Under the pieces are notes generated by a model, which saw nothing but the letters and a program-made list of their open reading frames with translations, was not told where the DNA came from and did not search any database. This document shows positions 40,430 to 52,717 of a DNA stretch of 64,000 nt, in pieces. Position 1 is the stretch's first letter, and every line of letters starts with the position of its first letter. The stretch lies in NCBI GenBank assembly GCA_964020155.1, contig OZ026547.1:5492509-5556508 (forward strand), in the 5' to 3' direction. This stretch comes from Chondrilla cf. caribensis. Taxonomy: Eukaryota; Porifera; Demospongiae; Chondrillida; Chondrillidae. A program made the translations under genes and the position numbers.

Positions 40430-40629
40430 CACATTTCAATCAACTTGTTAACAGCAAAGCAGAATTTATAAGGATTCCACACTAATCAACTTGTGGGTGG
40501 TGTGGGGTTCTGATGTTATTTCCCTTATCTGTCACTATCAATAGAAAGCACCAAACATACAATTATTCATTGAGCAGACCTAGAAATACACAATGAATAT
40601 CATTAAATTTGGTCCTGTTCTCCAATGAC

Positions 40630-40635
40630 TATAAA
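40630..40635 (+). promoter_or_regulatory. TATA-like box of gene H
   Basis: TATAAA followed by an extra A (TATAAAACATCC), as in I and L; 77 bp before the ATG. Confidence 0.6.
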
Positions 40636-40706
40636 ACATCCTGTTCTGTTGTGGTTACCACTAACTAGCACTAAAGAAGGTTAGAGTATCTATTGGAACT
40701 ACAATT

Positions 40707-42991
40707 ATGGCTCCAAATGTTCAGGTCTTTGTACAAGTGGCTCTTTTGCTTTGTGTATTGACTACCAGTATGGGGGATATCACTTATTTGGAAAAGGCAT
40801 TTTCACAACTTGAAAACAAAGTGAATGTGCAACAAGAAGAAATCAAGTCCCTTCACCAGATTATAGAGCAGTTGGAGAAGAGACTAGAACCACTTGAAGA
40901 GAAAGGTGATTTCCATTGATGAATTTCAATTGCAAACTACAGTCCTAATCTTCCTACCTGCTAGTCAGGACTATCATCCTGTTGACTATAGAGTTAATGG
41001 GTTTACTTCATTGAATGATGTCACTCTATGTCGGTGAGTGGCAAGAAAGTACACTCTAAAATAGAGAATAGCATATTCAGGAAACGTTTTAATGGAGAAA
41101 CTCATTCCTATAGCATTAAAATTTAATTTTCTTTATTTTTTTATGAATTTAAATTTAATGTACAGGTATAAATTACTTGGTGCGATTATTAAAGAAGAAA
41201 TTAGAACATGTGGAGCTGTCGTCCTCTTGGCAGAATAAATAAATTGTAAATTTCATCAATATTATCAAACGCAGCACTCAAAACCGTTCCAAGATTCAAT
41301 TCTTGACATTGGAGGCCAATAATTTATTTGGTGTCTCTTAATTGTAGATATGCGTAGATATATATCTTGCTACCTACCTATACCTTCATTTGATGGAATA
41401 GAGCACATGATATTTGTACTTCATTCCTGGAGATAAGAGACAATGAGTTCATATCAATACATCTTCTAATGACATCATATATGTACAGTAAATACATGTA
41501 CCTACTAACCCTCTCATCACCATGCTATTCATAATTGTTTTTTTAATACAATTACAAAATCTCCAAGACTCACAGAATAACAATCATTGCCAATATGGCA
41601 TGGTACTGTTTGAAAATTTATCATCTGGAGAATTGTCCGATAAAGTCAAATCATGAATAATATCTTTCTTGCATGCACTAGCTTTATTAGACCTACAATG
41701 TGTAGTTCATGATTTAAATCACCATCTATTTCTAGTAATCCTTTGGTTATGGCAATTTAAAATTGTGGTTCATAAACGTCTATAGTACCCGAGCCTTCAA
41801 CAGCTTCAAAACACCAGAATGTATACATTATATATTGGAGAATCTGTCCCCATTGTTGCAAGGGAAATATTGGGACCCATATTCTATATTGAATTCCATT
41901 ATTATTGAATACAGTATGTGCTAATCCATCCATAACACCTTCCATTTTGTAATGTACATTTTCATTATAAAAGGATTCAGGCATGGGTCCACAAATTTGC
42001 AAACCCATAGAGGCATCAGCTGCAACAGCTGCAAGTTTATTGAACAAATTGACTATTGTGATTTGTTTTGTCTTTTGAATGTGTAAACATTCTTTGATCT
42101 CCCTTTGATCTTTGTGGGTTTGCAAATTTGTGAACCCAAGCCTGATTCCTTTTATAATGGAAATGTGCACTACAAAATGGAAGGTGTTCCATGGATTGTT
42201 GCTACTTCATAATACTCGGGATTTTATAGATTCATTGTTTTTAAACAGATAAACTCCTGGAAAGAATTAGACGACAAGTTGTTTGCAATTGTACACCTGG
42301 ACTAAAAGGTGCCAGAGGAACACCGGGACTGAATGGGATGAATGGAACGAAGGGTGAAAAGGGAGACCCAGGGCCACAAGGAATCAATGGAACAAAAGGT
42401 GAACGAGGAGAAATAGGACAGAAAGGAAATGGTGGACAGAAAGGTGAACCAGGATCTCAAGGACCCAAAGGACCACAAGGAATCAATGGAACAAAAGGTG
42501 AACGAGGAGAAACGGGACAACCAGGAAATGGTGGACAGAAAGGTGAACTAGGACCGAAAGGGGACACAGGAATGCCAGGAAATAATGGTACAAAAGGTGA
42601 ACTAGGACTCAAAGGAGAGCATGGTCCAAGAGGAAACAAGGGAGAGTTAGGGAATCCAGGAACACAGGGGCTTAATGGAACGAAGGGAGAAAAGGGAGAA
42701 CAAGGAGTTCAAGGGTATAATGGGACAAAAGGTGAAATAGGACTCCAAGGACCCCGAGGACGACAAGGAATGAAAGGACAACACGGAGATGGAGGAACAA
42801 AAGGAGCGACAGGGGACATAGGACCCCAGGGATACAAAGGATCACAGGGAATAAGAGGAGATAGAGGTGACAAAGGACTAAAAGGAGCCATAGGAGCCAA
42901 AGGAGCCAAAGGAGCCAAAGGAGTCAAGGGACAAAAAGGACCAAAAGGAGACGTAGGGCCCAAAGGAGGAATGTGCAAAATTGCAAATTAA
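40707..42991 (+). CDS. Gene H: secreted coiled-coil collagen, intact, two exons (40707-40905, 42249-42991)
   Basis: The product is 313 residues. Exon 1 is the most divergent N-terminus (MAPNVQVFVQVALLLCVLTT) with HQIIEQLEKR in the coil; hydrophobic a/d positions are kept. Exon 2 gives [15 protein letters not shown], about 75 triplets, six N-G-T sequons, an Ala-rich stretch (AIGAKGAKGAKG), and ends GGMCKIAN with one cysteine. The 1343-bp intron carries a 255-bp foldback transposon. The usual AATAAA near the 3' end is GATAAA here because of a small deletion. A non-LTR element sits just upstream of the promoter. Confidence 0.86.
41934..42188. mobile_element. Foldback MITE, 255 bp, with 74-bp terminal inverted repeats
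   Basis: The left arm (41934-42007) and right arm (42115-42188) are near-perfect inverted repeats starting AACACCTTCCATTTTGTA. CCAT flanks both sides (41930-41933, 42189-42192), and other introns show the empty site (AATCCATCTATGGATTG). It sits in the intron of gene H. Confidence 0.85.
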
Positions 42992-43492
42992 CCAAAGGAG
43001 AGGGAGGGTTGCCGTATCTACAACCACAGGGAATGTAATGATTATCAACAAATTTACAAACATCGGATCTAAAATGAATGAAAAAAATAATATTACAATT
43101 AATTTTTTCATTATTGGCACTGTAATTATAATCAATCTAAGAACTGGTGAAGGAGGTATATGATATATATTATTATTGCGGATAACGTATAAGTTGCAGG
43201 TAGGGCAACACTGCATAATATCCAAGTTGATAAACTGTCCCAGTATCTTCAAACCATAATTGATTGGACTTTTTCATTAGAGGTATGCATGCAGTGCTAA
43301 ATCAATTACAAGAGACATAAGAATGTCATACAATCATGGTGAAGTTATAATGTAAGTCAGGAGAGGTCACTGTGACTATGAGTAGTACCCCATGAACAAA
43401 ATCTACAAAATCAGTATGTATGGTGACCAATTGCAAGTATATACTATGCATGTTTTCATCAGGCTCCAAGGATTACTAAGAATGCAGGGAAG

Positions 43493-44246
43493 ATCTTGTA
43501 TCCCTATTCTTATATGGCCGCAAGTGTTCTTGAGAAAGAAACGATTCTATTCAACTCTAACTCTACTTGCATGATATATCATTGTCTTGCTGAGCACTCG
43601 GTTGTCGTCAAGATGACCTCATGATCAGAATGATTATTACCGAGCAGTACAATAAGAAATGGTCTCTAAGACAATCGATATTGTTACACCGAAAGTATAC
43701 TATTAATAGCAAAGCACTACTAATAGAACCTACGTACGTAACACACACACCTACTAATTAGTAAGCGTATCCATGCTAAGAGTTAATCATGCAGCACATC
43801 TCAACTTCTCCAGTATGTTAATCAGGAAGGTGGACCAATTTGTGTTTTAGTTTGCAATTGTGAAACAACATGGCTGCGTTTGTTGATGGGTTGTGCTGCT
43901 GTTGATCCAACTTTTGGTCATGGCATGAGATGGCTGTGGGTTCTGTGCACCTGCCGGAAGGAGTTTACATGATACACGAATAAGGAATATTTGCTGAGCG
44001 AAACACATGTCCAGGATTGCTGTGTGAGCCCAGACTGGGTCATCTGGATCCAATGGTAAACGTGGCCAGACTTGGTGACGGTGGTCGAGTAGTTTTTCTG
44101 TTGTTTCTTCATATTATTTTCCTGGCTATCTTTTCCTAAGAGAAACTAGGCAGAAGTGTTGTAAGCATAGGCTGCTTCTGCACTTGACTCACTCTAGTGC
44201 ACTCAGGGCAATTTGTACCAGTTGCTCCATTTGCTGTTTGACACCA
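43493..44246 (-). mobile_element. Degenerate LTR retrotransposon, copy R4, internally deleted
   Basis: LTR-like segment 43493-43796, then the post-integrase region (43800-44110), then a jump into the integrase N-terminal part (44112-44246). The catalytic core is deleted. Confidence 0.65.
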
Positions 44247-45589
44247 GTGAACATTATCGAACCTACATATTGATATATACACACTTATATACAGTCGCAC
44301 TAGTACGCGTATTCACTATAAGGGATACAGTACATACATCAAAGGCTGATATTGAACTCAATGGATGCAGAGTAAACTGATGCAGGTGGAAAAGTATTCT
44401 ACAACAACATTGACTTTGAGATTGAAACACATGGAAACTGTCCTAAAAGACATGGACAAACATCATGACTGATGTAGTTAACATATCTACTAAAGACTGG
44501 TGTGTATACAATTATGCGTACAATTGAAACAGGGGTATCTAATGCATTAGTTCAATAGAAAGGTATCCATGCATGCATGTGTGATAGTGCATTGCCAATT
44601 ACTCTTACATAAAATGCATTTAAATAGTCAGAAAAAAATCATTTTCAACTTCTCATTGGGAGATACAATGGAAGAGTAGTACATCAAGTACAGTAGTACA
44701 AACAAGCAGTACTGAGTAGTACAAGCATCCTAACAGAAAAGAAAACACTCATGCATTGGTTGTGAATTTGCCAAATAGGCGAAGGCGATCGATGTTCGTT
44801 ACCTTGAACAAATTCATCTGTGATAGCAGAAATCAGCGTCGGCAGTGCAGTCATAGTGCAGCCAATCATAATCCACGCACCACTCGGATCTGAACGAGTG
44901 CTTCTAATCCTTGGTCCCAAATGTGTGAACTTGAAACTCGTAGCCCTTCGGTGAATGAAACTTCACAGGAACCTGTACAGAAGACTAGCTAGCGTGCAAT
45001 GAAGGAGATATAATGCTTGCAGCCATTTTTTGCCCATAGACAAGGACTTTTGCCTATGGTGGTTGTGCAATATTCCTATAAAAATGGCTGGTATAATAAG
45101 AAGGTGCACGTGCATAAGTGCAGCCAGGGGTGTCACTGCATAGCAATTTTCAGACATTCTGTCCTCTGACCCATGATTAGAAACATTTAGATTAAATATA
45201 GCTGGTTAAGATTTGGTTAGTGCCCCCTTACCCCAAGTCAAAAACTTGCTTAAAACGTCTATCTTCCATTTCTATAACATCTGTCTCTCTGACTAACATT
45301 GGTCGGGCTCCTGCCAGACATGCCGGACCGGTTCTGGCACCCTTGCACACACACATATACACACAAATCAATAATATTCCACAAACCATACACTTTAATC
45401 AACTTGTTAACAGCAAAGCAGAATTTATAAGGATTCCACACCAATCAACTTGTGGGTGGTATGGGGTTCTGATATCATTTCCCTTATCTGTCACTATCAA
45501 TAGAAAGCACCAGACAATACAGCTATTCATTGAGCAGACCTAGAAATACACAATGAATATCATTAAAATTGGTCCTGTTCTCCAATGAC

Positions 45590-45595
45590 TATAAA
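45590..45595 (+). promoter_or_regulatory. TATA-like box of gene I
   Basis: TATAAAA form, 76 bp before the ATG. Confidence 0.6.
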
Positions 45596-45665
45596 ACATC
45601 CTGTTCTGTTGTGGTTACCACAAACTAGCACTAAGAAAGTTAGAGTATCGATTGGAACTAGAATT

Positions 45666-48085
45666 ATGGCTCTAAGTATTCAGGTCTTTGTACAAGTGGC
45701 TATTTTGTGCTGTGTGGTGACTACCAGTATGGGGGGTATCACTGATTGGCAAAAGGCATTTTCACAACTTGAAAACAAAGTGATGGTACAACAAGAAGAA
45801 ATCAAGTCACTTCACCACTTGGTAGAACAGTTGGAGAAGAGACTAGAACCACTTGAAGAGAAAGGTGATTTCCATTGATGAGTTTCAATTGCAACCTACA
45901 GTCCTAATCTTCTTACCTGTTAGTCAGGACTATCCTCCTGTTGACTATAGAGTTAATGGGTTTACTTCATTGAATGATGTCACTCCATGTCGGTTAGTGG
46001 CAAGATAGTACACTCTAAAATAGAGAATAGCATATTATTCAGGAAACATTTTAATGGAGAAACTCATTCTTAGCATTAAATTTTCTTTATTTTTTATGAA
46101 TTTAAATTTAATGTACAGGTATAAATTACTTGGTGCGATTATTAAAGAAGAAATTAGAACATGTGGAGCTGTCGTCCTCTTGGCAGAATCAATATATGGT
46201 AAATTTCATCAATATTACCAAACTCAGCACTCAAAACCGTTCCAAGATTCAATTTTTGACATTGGAGGCCAATAATTTATTTGGTGTCTCTTAATTGTAG
46301 ATATGCGTAGATACATATCTTGCTACATACCTATACCTTCATTTGATGAAATAGAGCACATGATATTTGTACTTCATTCCTGGAGATAAGAGACAATGAG
46401 TTCATATCAATACATCTTCTAATGATATCATATATGTACAGTAATTACATGTACCTACTAACCCTCTCATCTCCATGCTATTCAAAATTGTTCTTTTGAA
46501 AATACAATTACAAAATCTCCGAGACTCACAGAAAAGCAATCATTGCCAATATGGCATGGTACTGTTTGAAAATTTATCATCTGGAGAATTGTCCGATAAA
46601 GTAAAATCATGAATAAAATCTCTCTTGCATGCACTAGCTTTAGTAGAGCTACAATGTGTATTTCATGATTTAAAACACCACCAATTTCTAGTAATCCTTT
46701 GGTTATCGCAATTTAAAATTGCGGCTCATAAGCGTCTAGAGTACCTGCACCTTCAACAGCTTCAAAACACCAGAATTTATAACATATATATTGGAGAATC
46801 TGTCCTTATTGTTGCAGGGAAATATTGGGACCCATATTCTACTGTAGGGAGGGAAAATTTCGCAGAAGAAAATTCACAAATTCGCACTGAAAGATCATTT
46901 TCACGGTTTTAATATTGCGACTCTCTGCCTGTGATTGTGCGTTTTATCACATTTTCTCTGTTCATTGACCTCATAGTCGTTCACGTGTATCATTAAATGG
47001 CTGATCACGTTGACAACGGTACTGTGGTGATCGGTAGGATCCTATGGCAGGAGGAACGTTTTCGATTCTACGTTCCATGAGGGGATATCATATCTATAAG
47101 GAGATCTGCTCTCAGGGTAAATTTCATGCAAACAAATTTTTGCACTCAAAGTTTCACGAATTTGAGCCATTCGCGAAAATAGCAAAAATTTCCCCTTGCA
47201 AAATTTTTCCCCCTTCCGGTATATTGAATTCCATTATTATTGAATACAGTATAATATGCTAATCCATCTATGGTTTACTGCTACTTAGTAATACTTGAGA
47301 TTTTATAGACTCATTGCTTTTAAACAGATAAACTCCTGGAAAGAATTAGGCGACAAGTTGTTTGTAAGTGTACACCTGGACTAAAAGGTGCCAGAGGAAC
47401 ACCGGGACTGAATGGGATGAATGGAACGAAAGGTGAAAAGGGAGACCCAGGGCCACAAGGAATCAATGGAACAAAAGGTGAACGAGGAGAAATAGGACTG
47501 CAAGGAAATGGTGGACAGAAAGGTGAACCAGGATCTCAAGGACCCCAAGGACCACAAGGAATCAATGGAACAAAAGGTGAACGAGGACAACCAGGAAATT
47601 CTGGACAGAAAGGTGAACTAGGACTGAAAGGGGACACAGGAGTGCCAGGAAATAATGGAACAAAAGGTGAACAAGGACTCAAAGGAGAGCAAGGACCAAG
47701 AGGAAACAAGGGAAAGCGAGGAAAACCAGGACTTAATGGAACGAAGGGAGAAAAGGGAGAACATGGAGTTCAAGGATATAATGGAACAAAAGGTGAATGC
47801 GGAGATAAAGGACAGAAAGGTGAACTAGGACAACCAGGAAATTCTGGACAGAAAGGTGAGCCAGGAATGAAAGGGGACACAGGAGTGCCAGGACATAATG
47901 GAACAAAAGGTGAAAGTGGAGAAAAAGGACAACCAGGGGGCGTGGGACAGAAAGGTGAACCAGGACTAAAAGGAGCACAAGGACCACAAGGAGATAGAGG
48001 ATCACAAGGGTTACAAGGAAGCAAAGGAGACAAAGGAGACACAGGACTACAGGGATCAAAAGGAGAAAAAGGACCACAAGGATGA
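45666..48085 (+). CDS. Gene I: secreted coiled-coil collagen, intact, two exons (45666-45864, 47328-48085)
   Basis: The product is 318 residues. Exon 1 begins MALSIQVFVQVAILCCVVTT, and the coil has NKVMVQQEEIKSL. Exon 2 gives [15 protein letters not shown], so the C-x-C pair is kept with Lys between, then about 80 triplets and seven N-G-T sequons, the highest count in the array. One internal Cys occurs (GECGDKG). It ends GPQG with no cysteine tail. The 1463-bp intron includes a 378-bp insertion with TA target duplication. AATAAA is at 48187; the downstream conserved site reads AATAAC. Confidence 0.86.
46842..47219. mobile_element. MITE-like insertion, 378 bp, TA target duplication
   Basis: TA at 46840-46841 and 47220-47221; removing the element plus one TA restores ATTCTATATTGAATTCC exactly as in the other introns. 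Short imperfect terminal inverted repeats (CTGTAGGGAGGGAAAATTT; CCGGAAGGGGGAAAAATTT on minus). The TA site suggests the Tc1/mariner class. Located in the intron of gene I. Confidence 0.75.
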
Positions 48086-48394
48086 ACTGCCAAACAAATT
48101 AACCAAAGGAGATCCAGGTTGCCGCATCTACAACCACAGGGAATGTAATGATTATCAACAAATTTACAAACGTCAGATCTAAAGTTAATAAAAAGAAATA
48201 AATAAAGTTCTATAATTAATTTTCCACTATTAGTAATGTAATTATAGTCAGTTCAAGAGCTGGTGAAGGAGGTATAAGATATATATTATCATTATTGCTG
48301 ATAACCTATAAGTTGCAGTTATGGCATCTCTGCATAATATCTAAGTTGACAAAAATCAAATAACTCAAACCACAATTCAGTGGAGTTTTTCATA

Positions 48395-48598
48395 TACACA
48401 CACACATGCACACATACACCAACACCCACACCCACATACACACATAAGCACACACAAGCACACACAAACACACACATGCATGCTCACATTCATGCACGCA
48501 TGCATGAGCAAACACTCAAACACACACATGCACACACACACACACACACACATACACACAAGCATACAAAACACACACATGCACGAGCAAACACACAC
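48395..48598 (+). repeat. Degenerate (CA)n tract between gene I and fragment J
   Basis: CA-rich with CATGCA, CAAGCA and CACCCA variants; it replaces the 5' part of collagen fragment J. Confidence 0.9.
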
Positions 48599-48600
48599 GA

Positions 48601-49011
48601 CAGATAGGTGAACAAGGACTGAAAGGGGACACAGGAGTGCCAGGAAATAATGGAACAAAAGGTGAACCAGGACTCAAAGGAGAGCAAGGTCCAAGAGGAA
48701 ACAAGGGAAAGACGGGAGAAAAGGGGGAGCTAGGGATACCAGGACCACAAGGACTTAATGGAACGAAAGGAGAAAAGGGAGAACGTGGACTTCAAGGATT
48801 TAATGGAACCAAAGGTGAACGAGGACAACCAGGAAATGGACAGAAAGGTGAACCAGGACTGAAAGGCTCACAAGGAGATAGAGGACCAAAAGGGCCCCAA
48901 GGACCACAAGGACCACAAGGACCAAAAGGAAATAGTGGATCACGAGGACCAAAAGGAGACAAAGGAGACAAAGGACAACAAGGAGATAATGGAGCAACAG
49001 GGAGAAAATAA
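48601..49011 (+). pseudogene. J: 3' fragment of a collagen exon 2
   Basis: A Gly-X-Y frame (QIGEQGLKGDTGVPG…, three N-G-T sequons) runs to TAA at 49009-49011 with a normal collagen 3' flank behind it. Its 5' side is a (CA)n-rich tract that begins in the 3' flank of gene I (about 48391). Exon 1, intron, basic site and C-x-C are all absent. The tail reads GATGRK then TAA, where other copies have a Cys motif. Confidence 0.8.
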
Positions 49012-49530
49012 AACCTGAACTGCCAAACAAACTAACCAAAGGAGAGGGAGGGTTGCCGTATCCACAACCACAGGGAATGTAATGATTATCAACAAATTTA
49101 CAAACATCAGATCTAAAGTTAATAAAAAGAAATAAAACATTACAATTACATTTCTACTATTAGTAATGTAATTGTAATCAATTTAAAAATTGGTGACAGA
49201 AGGTATTATTATGATTATTGCAAATAACCTATAAGCTACAGGTAGGGGAACACTGCATAATATCCAAGTCGATAAAAAATCAAATAAACTGTCACAGTAT
49301 CTTCAATCCATAATTGATTGGAGTTTTTCATTAGAGGTGCAACTATGCATGCAGTGCTAACTTGATTACAAGAGACATAAGAATGTCATGCAATCATGGT
49401 GATGCTATAATGTAAGTCAGGAGAGGTCACTGTGACTATGAGTAGTACCCCATGAACAGTCTACAATTTCAGTATGTATGGTGACCAAGTACAATGTATG
49501 TTTTCATCAGGCTCCAAGGATTACTAGGAA

Positions 49531-51010
49531 TGCATGTAAGATCTTGTATCCCTATTCTTATATGGCCACGAGTGTTCTCGAGAAAGAAACGATTCTATTC
49601 AATTCACAATAATTCAAGGTCTAACAACAATGTTAACTCTACTTGCATATTATATCAGTGTCTTGCTGAGCACTCGGTTGCCATCAAGATGACCTCATGA
49701 TCAGAATGATAATTGCCAAACAGTACAATAAGAAATGGTGACTAAGACAATAGGCATTGTTACACAGAAAATATACTACTAATAGCAAAGCACTAATAAT
49801 AGAACCTATGTACGTAACACACACCTCTACTAATTAGTAAATGTATCCATGCTAGGTGTTAATCATGCAGCACAATCTCCCCTTCTCCAGTATGTTAATC
49901 TGGAAGGTGGACCAATTTGTGTTTCAGTTTGCAATCATGTAACAACATGGCTGTGTTTGTTGATGGGTGGTGTGGCTGTTAATTCAAGCTGTGTTTGTGG
50001 CATGGCATTATTCGTATTATTTTCCTTTCGGTGGAAGGCTTTGAGGAACGGATACTCAGGTATGAAGTTGCAAACTCTCTCTTTTTTGCTGAGCTGTATT
50101 AGGGCCCATTGTCGCTAACTAGGTTCACAGGGATTCCATGCCTCCAGGAAATGGCTTCAAGCGCCTTGATGATCATGGCTGATGTTGTGCTGTCGGTGCC
50201 TAGGCTTCAAAATAGCAAAAGAAGTAATTGACTCCTAGGGGATATGTCGTTCCATCTAACTCGAATAGGTTCGTGGCTATCTTTTCCTATTGGAAACTGG
50301 GCAGAGGTGTTGTAATCATAGGCTGCTTCTGCACTTGACTCTCTCTTGTGCATTCAGGGCAATAAAGCACCAGTTGCTCCATTTGCTGTTTGATACCAGG
50401 CCACCGGACTGCTGATGTTATTCATGGACTACACAGGGCAATTCCTTGGTGACCGCTGTGATCTTTATTCAGGGTCTCCTCTGGCAGACTGAGAGGAACG
50501 GCAGTTCAGTGGCCTCAGAGGAGTAAACCATTATGTGAAGTGAGTTCCACCCTTACTGGCCAGCTGTAGCTCCTCAGGTACCTGTTGAATGCAATCTGGT
50601 CATCCACTTTTACAAAGTCAAATAAGCTATAAGCAGGTGTTGTCTTGTTGTTGTTCTGTCATGAAGTTCTGGAGGCAATGCGTGGATGCATGTAGTGAAG
50701 ATATAATAGGAGTTGACAAACAGTTCGGCGTCTAACACTTCTGTGCTTTTGGTGTTGCTTTTTGCTTCTGCTTCGTGGCTATGTTGGGGTCATATAGGAC
50801 TAATGTGGTCGGTTTGACAGCTCCTGTCTGACTGCAGCAAATGCTTGATCTTGTGGCGGTCCCACAGCAATGCTTTATTGCTCCCAAGCAGCTTGCTAGA
50901 GGTTGTGATAACTCGGCCAGATTTGGGGTGAACTTTCCTAACTGGTTCACCATGCCCATAAGTCTCCTCAATTCTGTGAAGGAAGTAGAGTTGCCATGCT
51001 ACCAAACATT
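49531..51010 (-). mobile_element. Degenerate LTR retrotransposon, copy R5, with RT-RNase H junction
   Basis: LTR-like segment 49531-49872, broken integrase, then on minus at 50971-50732 the end of a reverse transcriptase (RRLMGMVNQLGKF, LAELSQPL). This copy reaches further into pol than the other five. Confidence 0.7.
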
Positions 51011-52379
51011 TTGGTAGCTGACTACTACCTTCGTCTGCGGTATCACCACATAAATGTTCTATATGAATGCAAACTGCACTATACTATATAACAGCTACAC
51101 AAGTGGTCAAGAAGTAGATACAGACAACTACATTTGAAAATGTGCTATGGAAAGAGTGAGCAAGTTCAAAAAAACGCATTGAAACAGGGCCTTTCAACAA
51201 TGTTTCAATAGTGCTTCATCATTAATGAAACTGGTACTTTCCTCCTGTGCAAGTCCAAAAGGACCACAAGGAATGCCTGAAAATCCAGGAGATCTAGATG
51301 TTGAGGATAGAAGAGTGAGTGGTTTTCAAAGGATTCAGTCAAAACTTTCAAGTAACAGATAAAACTATGGGAATCTATCACATGAATGTGTCAGACTTCA
51401 AAGGGACTGGTGTGCTGGTGTTTGCCATACTTGCACTGCAGTGCAGTAGTTCTTAAGCACCCCTCCTTATATGGTCATGCTAATCAACACTTTCAGAGGG
51501 CATTGTCAATCTCGTACTGGTGTTGAAATTTCTTCATTGGCTTTATATGTTTTGTTATATATGTTTTGTTCATATGTTCCGTTCCATTTGTATGGTAAGG
51601 TGCCCTGATCCCCAAATGCTACCTAATTGCTGCGAAGAAATTCATCTTTGCAAACCGTTTTGGATCAAGTTTGTTGTCAAACGGATCTTCAATCTACATA
51701 ATGTTTTAAATTTGAACTTAATAGCTGATCATCGTACTTAAAGTTAGAACGTAGAAATCGCTCAGAATTATGGCACCACAAATTATTCAGCTCTTGAAAA
51801 TGGTCATCGTCGAAATCGAATTGCTTACTTAATAACTAATGGCTGGTTTTCCTTACTGCTGGTGGGCTGCAATGCATATAATAGGCCGTTTTTGTGGGAA
51901 GAGAAATGAAATTACCTAAATTATCGAATCAAGAGGAGGAAACAGTATCAAAGTTTTGAATTCAATCGTACTGCGCATTTCCTACATAGGTGGCTAGTTT
52001 GCAATAAGCTAATTACAACACCCTCTTTTTGCAGCATTATGTTATTTATTGCGCTCGCCCTTTGGACTTGAGCAGTAAACACAATACAGCACTTATTAGC
52101 ACTTATTCAATTATAGGTGCAACTATGCATGAAGTGCTAAATCAAATACAATTAAGGGACAAAAGAATGTCATACAATCATGGTGAAGTTATAATGTAAG
52201 TCAGGACAGGTCACTGTAACTATATGTAGTACCCCATGAACAGTTTAAAAATTCAGTATGCATGGTGACCAAGTGCTATGCATGTTTTCAGCACTCTAGA
52301 TCTCAAGGATTACTAAGTATATAAGACTATGTTGTCCAAGATGATATCCTATGTTCCATAGTTGAAGGCAATCAAACCC
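51011..52379. other. Intergenic before gene K
   Basis: Relic exon at 51251, then about 750 bp (51316-52070) that interrupts sequence colinear with 10915-10930, so probably an insertion; no ORF family recognised and no clear target duplication. Then a local repeat and the CA tract. Confidence 0.45.
51251..51315 (+). other. Possible relic exon, collagen-like third copy
   Basis: Reads SPKGPQGMPENPGDLDVEDR then GTGAGT. It has more collagen character than the other two, which suggests descent from the end of a Gly-X-Y exon. Confidence 0.4.
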
Positions 52380-52393
52380 CCACACACACCCAT

Positions 52394-52450
<57 letters not shown>
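52380..52450 (+). repeat. (CA)n in the promoter region of gene K
   Basis: CA run ending CATCAACTTGTTTACA, 268-338 bp before the ATG. Confidence 0.95.
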
Positions 52451-52451
<1 letters not shown>

Positions 52452-52642
52452 CAACTTGTTTACACCAAAGAGCAGAGTTTCTAAGGATTCCGCATTAATC
52501 GACTTGTGGGTGATATGGGGTTCTGATAACAATTCCCTTCATCTGAATCTCAATTGAAAACACCAGACATGCAGCTATTCATTGAGCATACCTAGAAATG
52601 CAAAATGAATATCATTATAAAACCCGCCTGTTCTCCAATGAC

Positions 52643-52648
52643 TATAAG
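52643..52648 (+). promoter_or_regulatory. Altered TATA-like box of gene K
   Basis: TATAAG replaces TATAAA at the conserved position. This fits a gene that is also truncated. Confidence 0.5.
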
Positions 52649-52717
52649 CATCCGGCTCTGTTGTGGTTACGGCAAACTAGCACTAAGAAAGTTAGAGCAT
52701 TAACTGGAACTAGAATT

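Larger units (their letters stand above)
42992..45665. other. Intergenic H-I
   Basis: Collagen 3' flank, local repeat, LTR copy R4, 44247-44670 with no feature I can support, then the unassigned repeat and the promoter of gene I. Confidence 0.55.

Noticed and set aside
51520..51741. 73-codon open frame with Cys-rich hydrophobic start
   Set aside because: Single copy in an apparent insertion, no splice or homology support.
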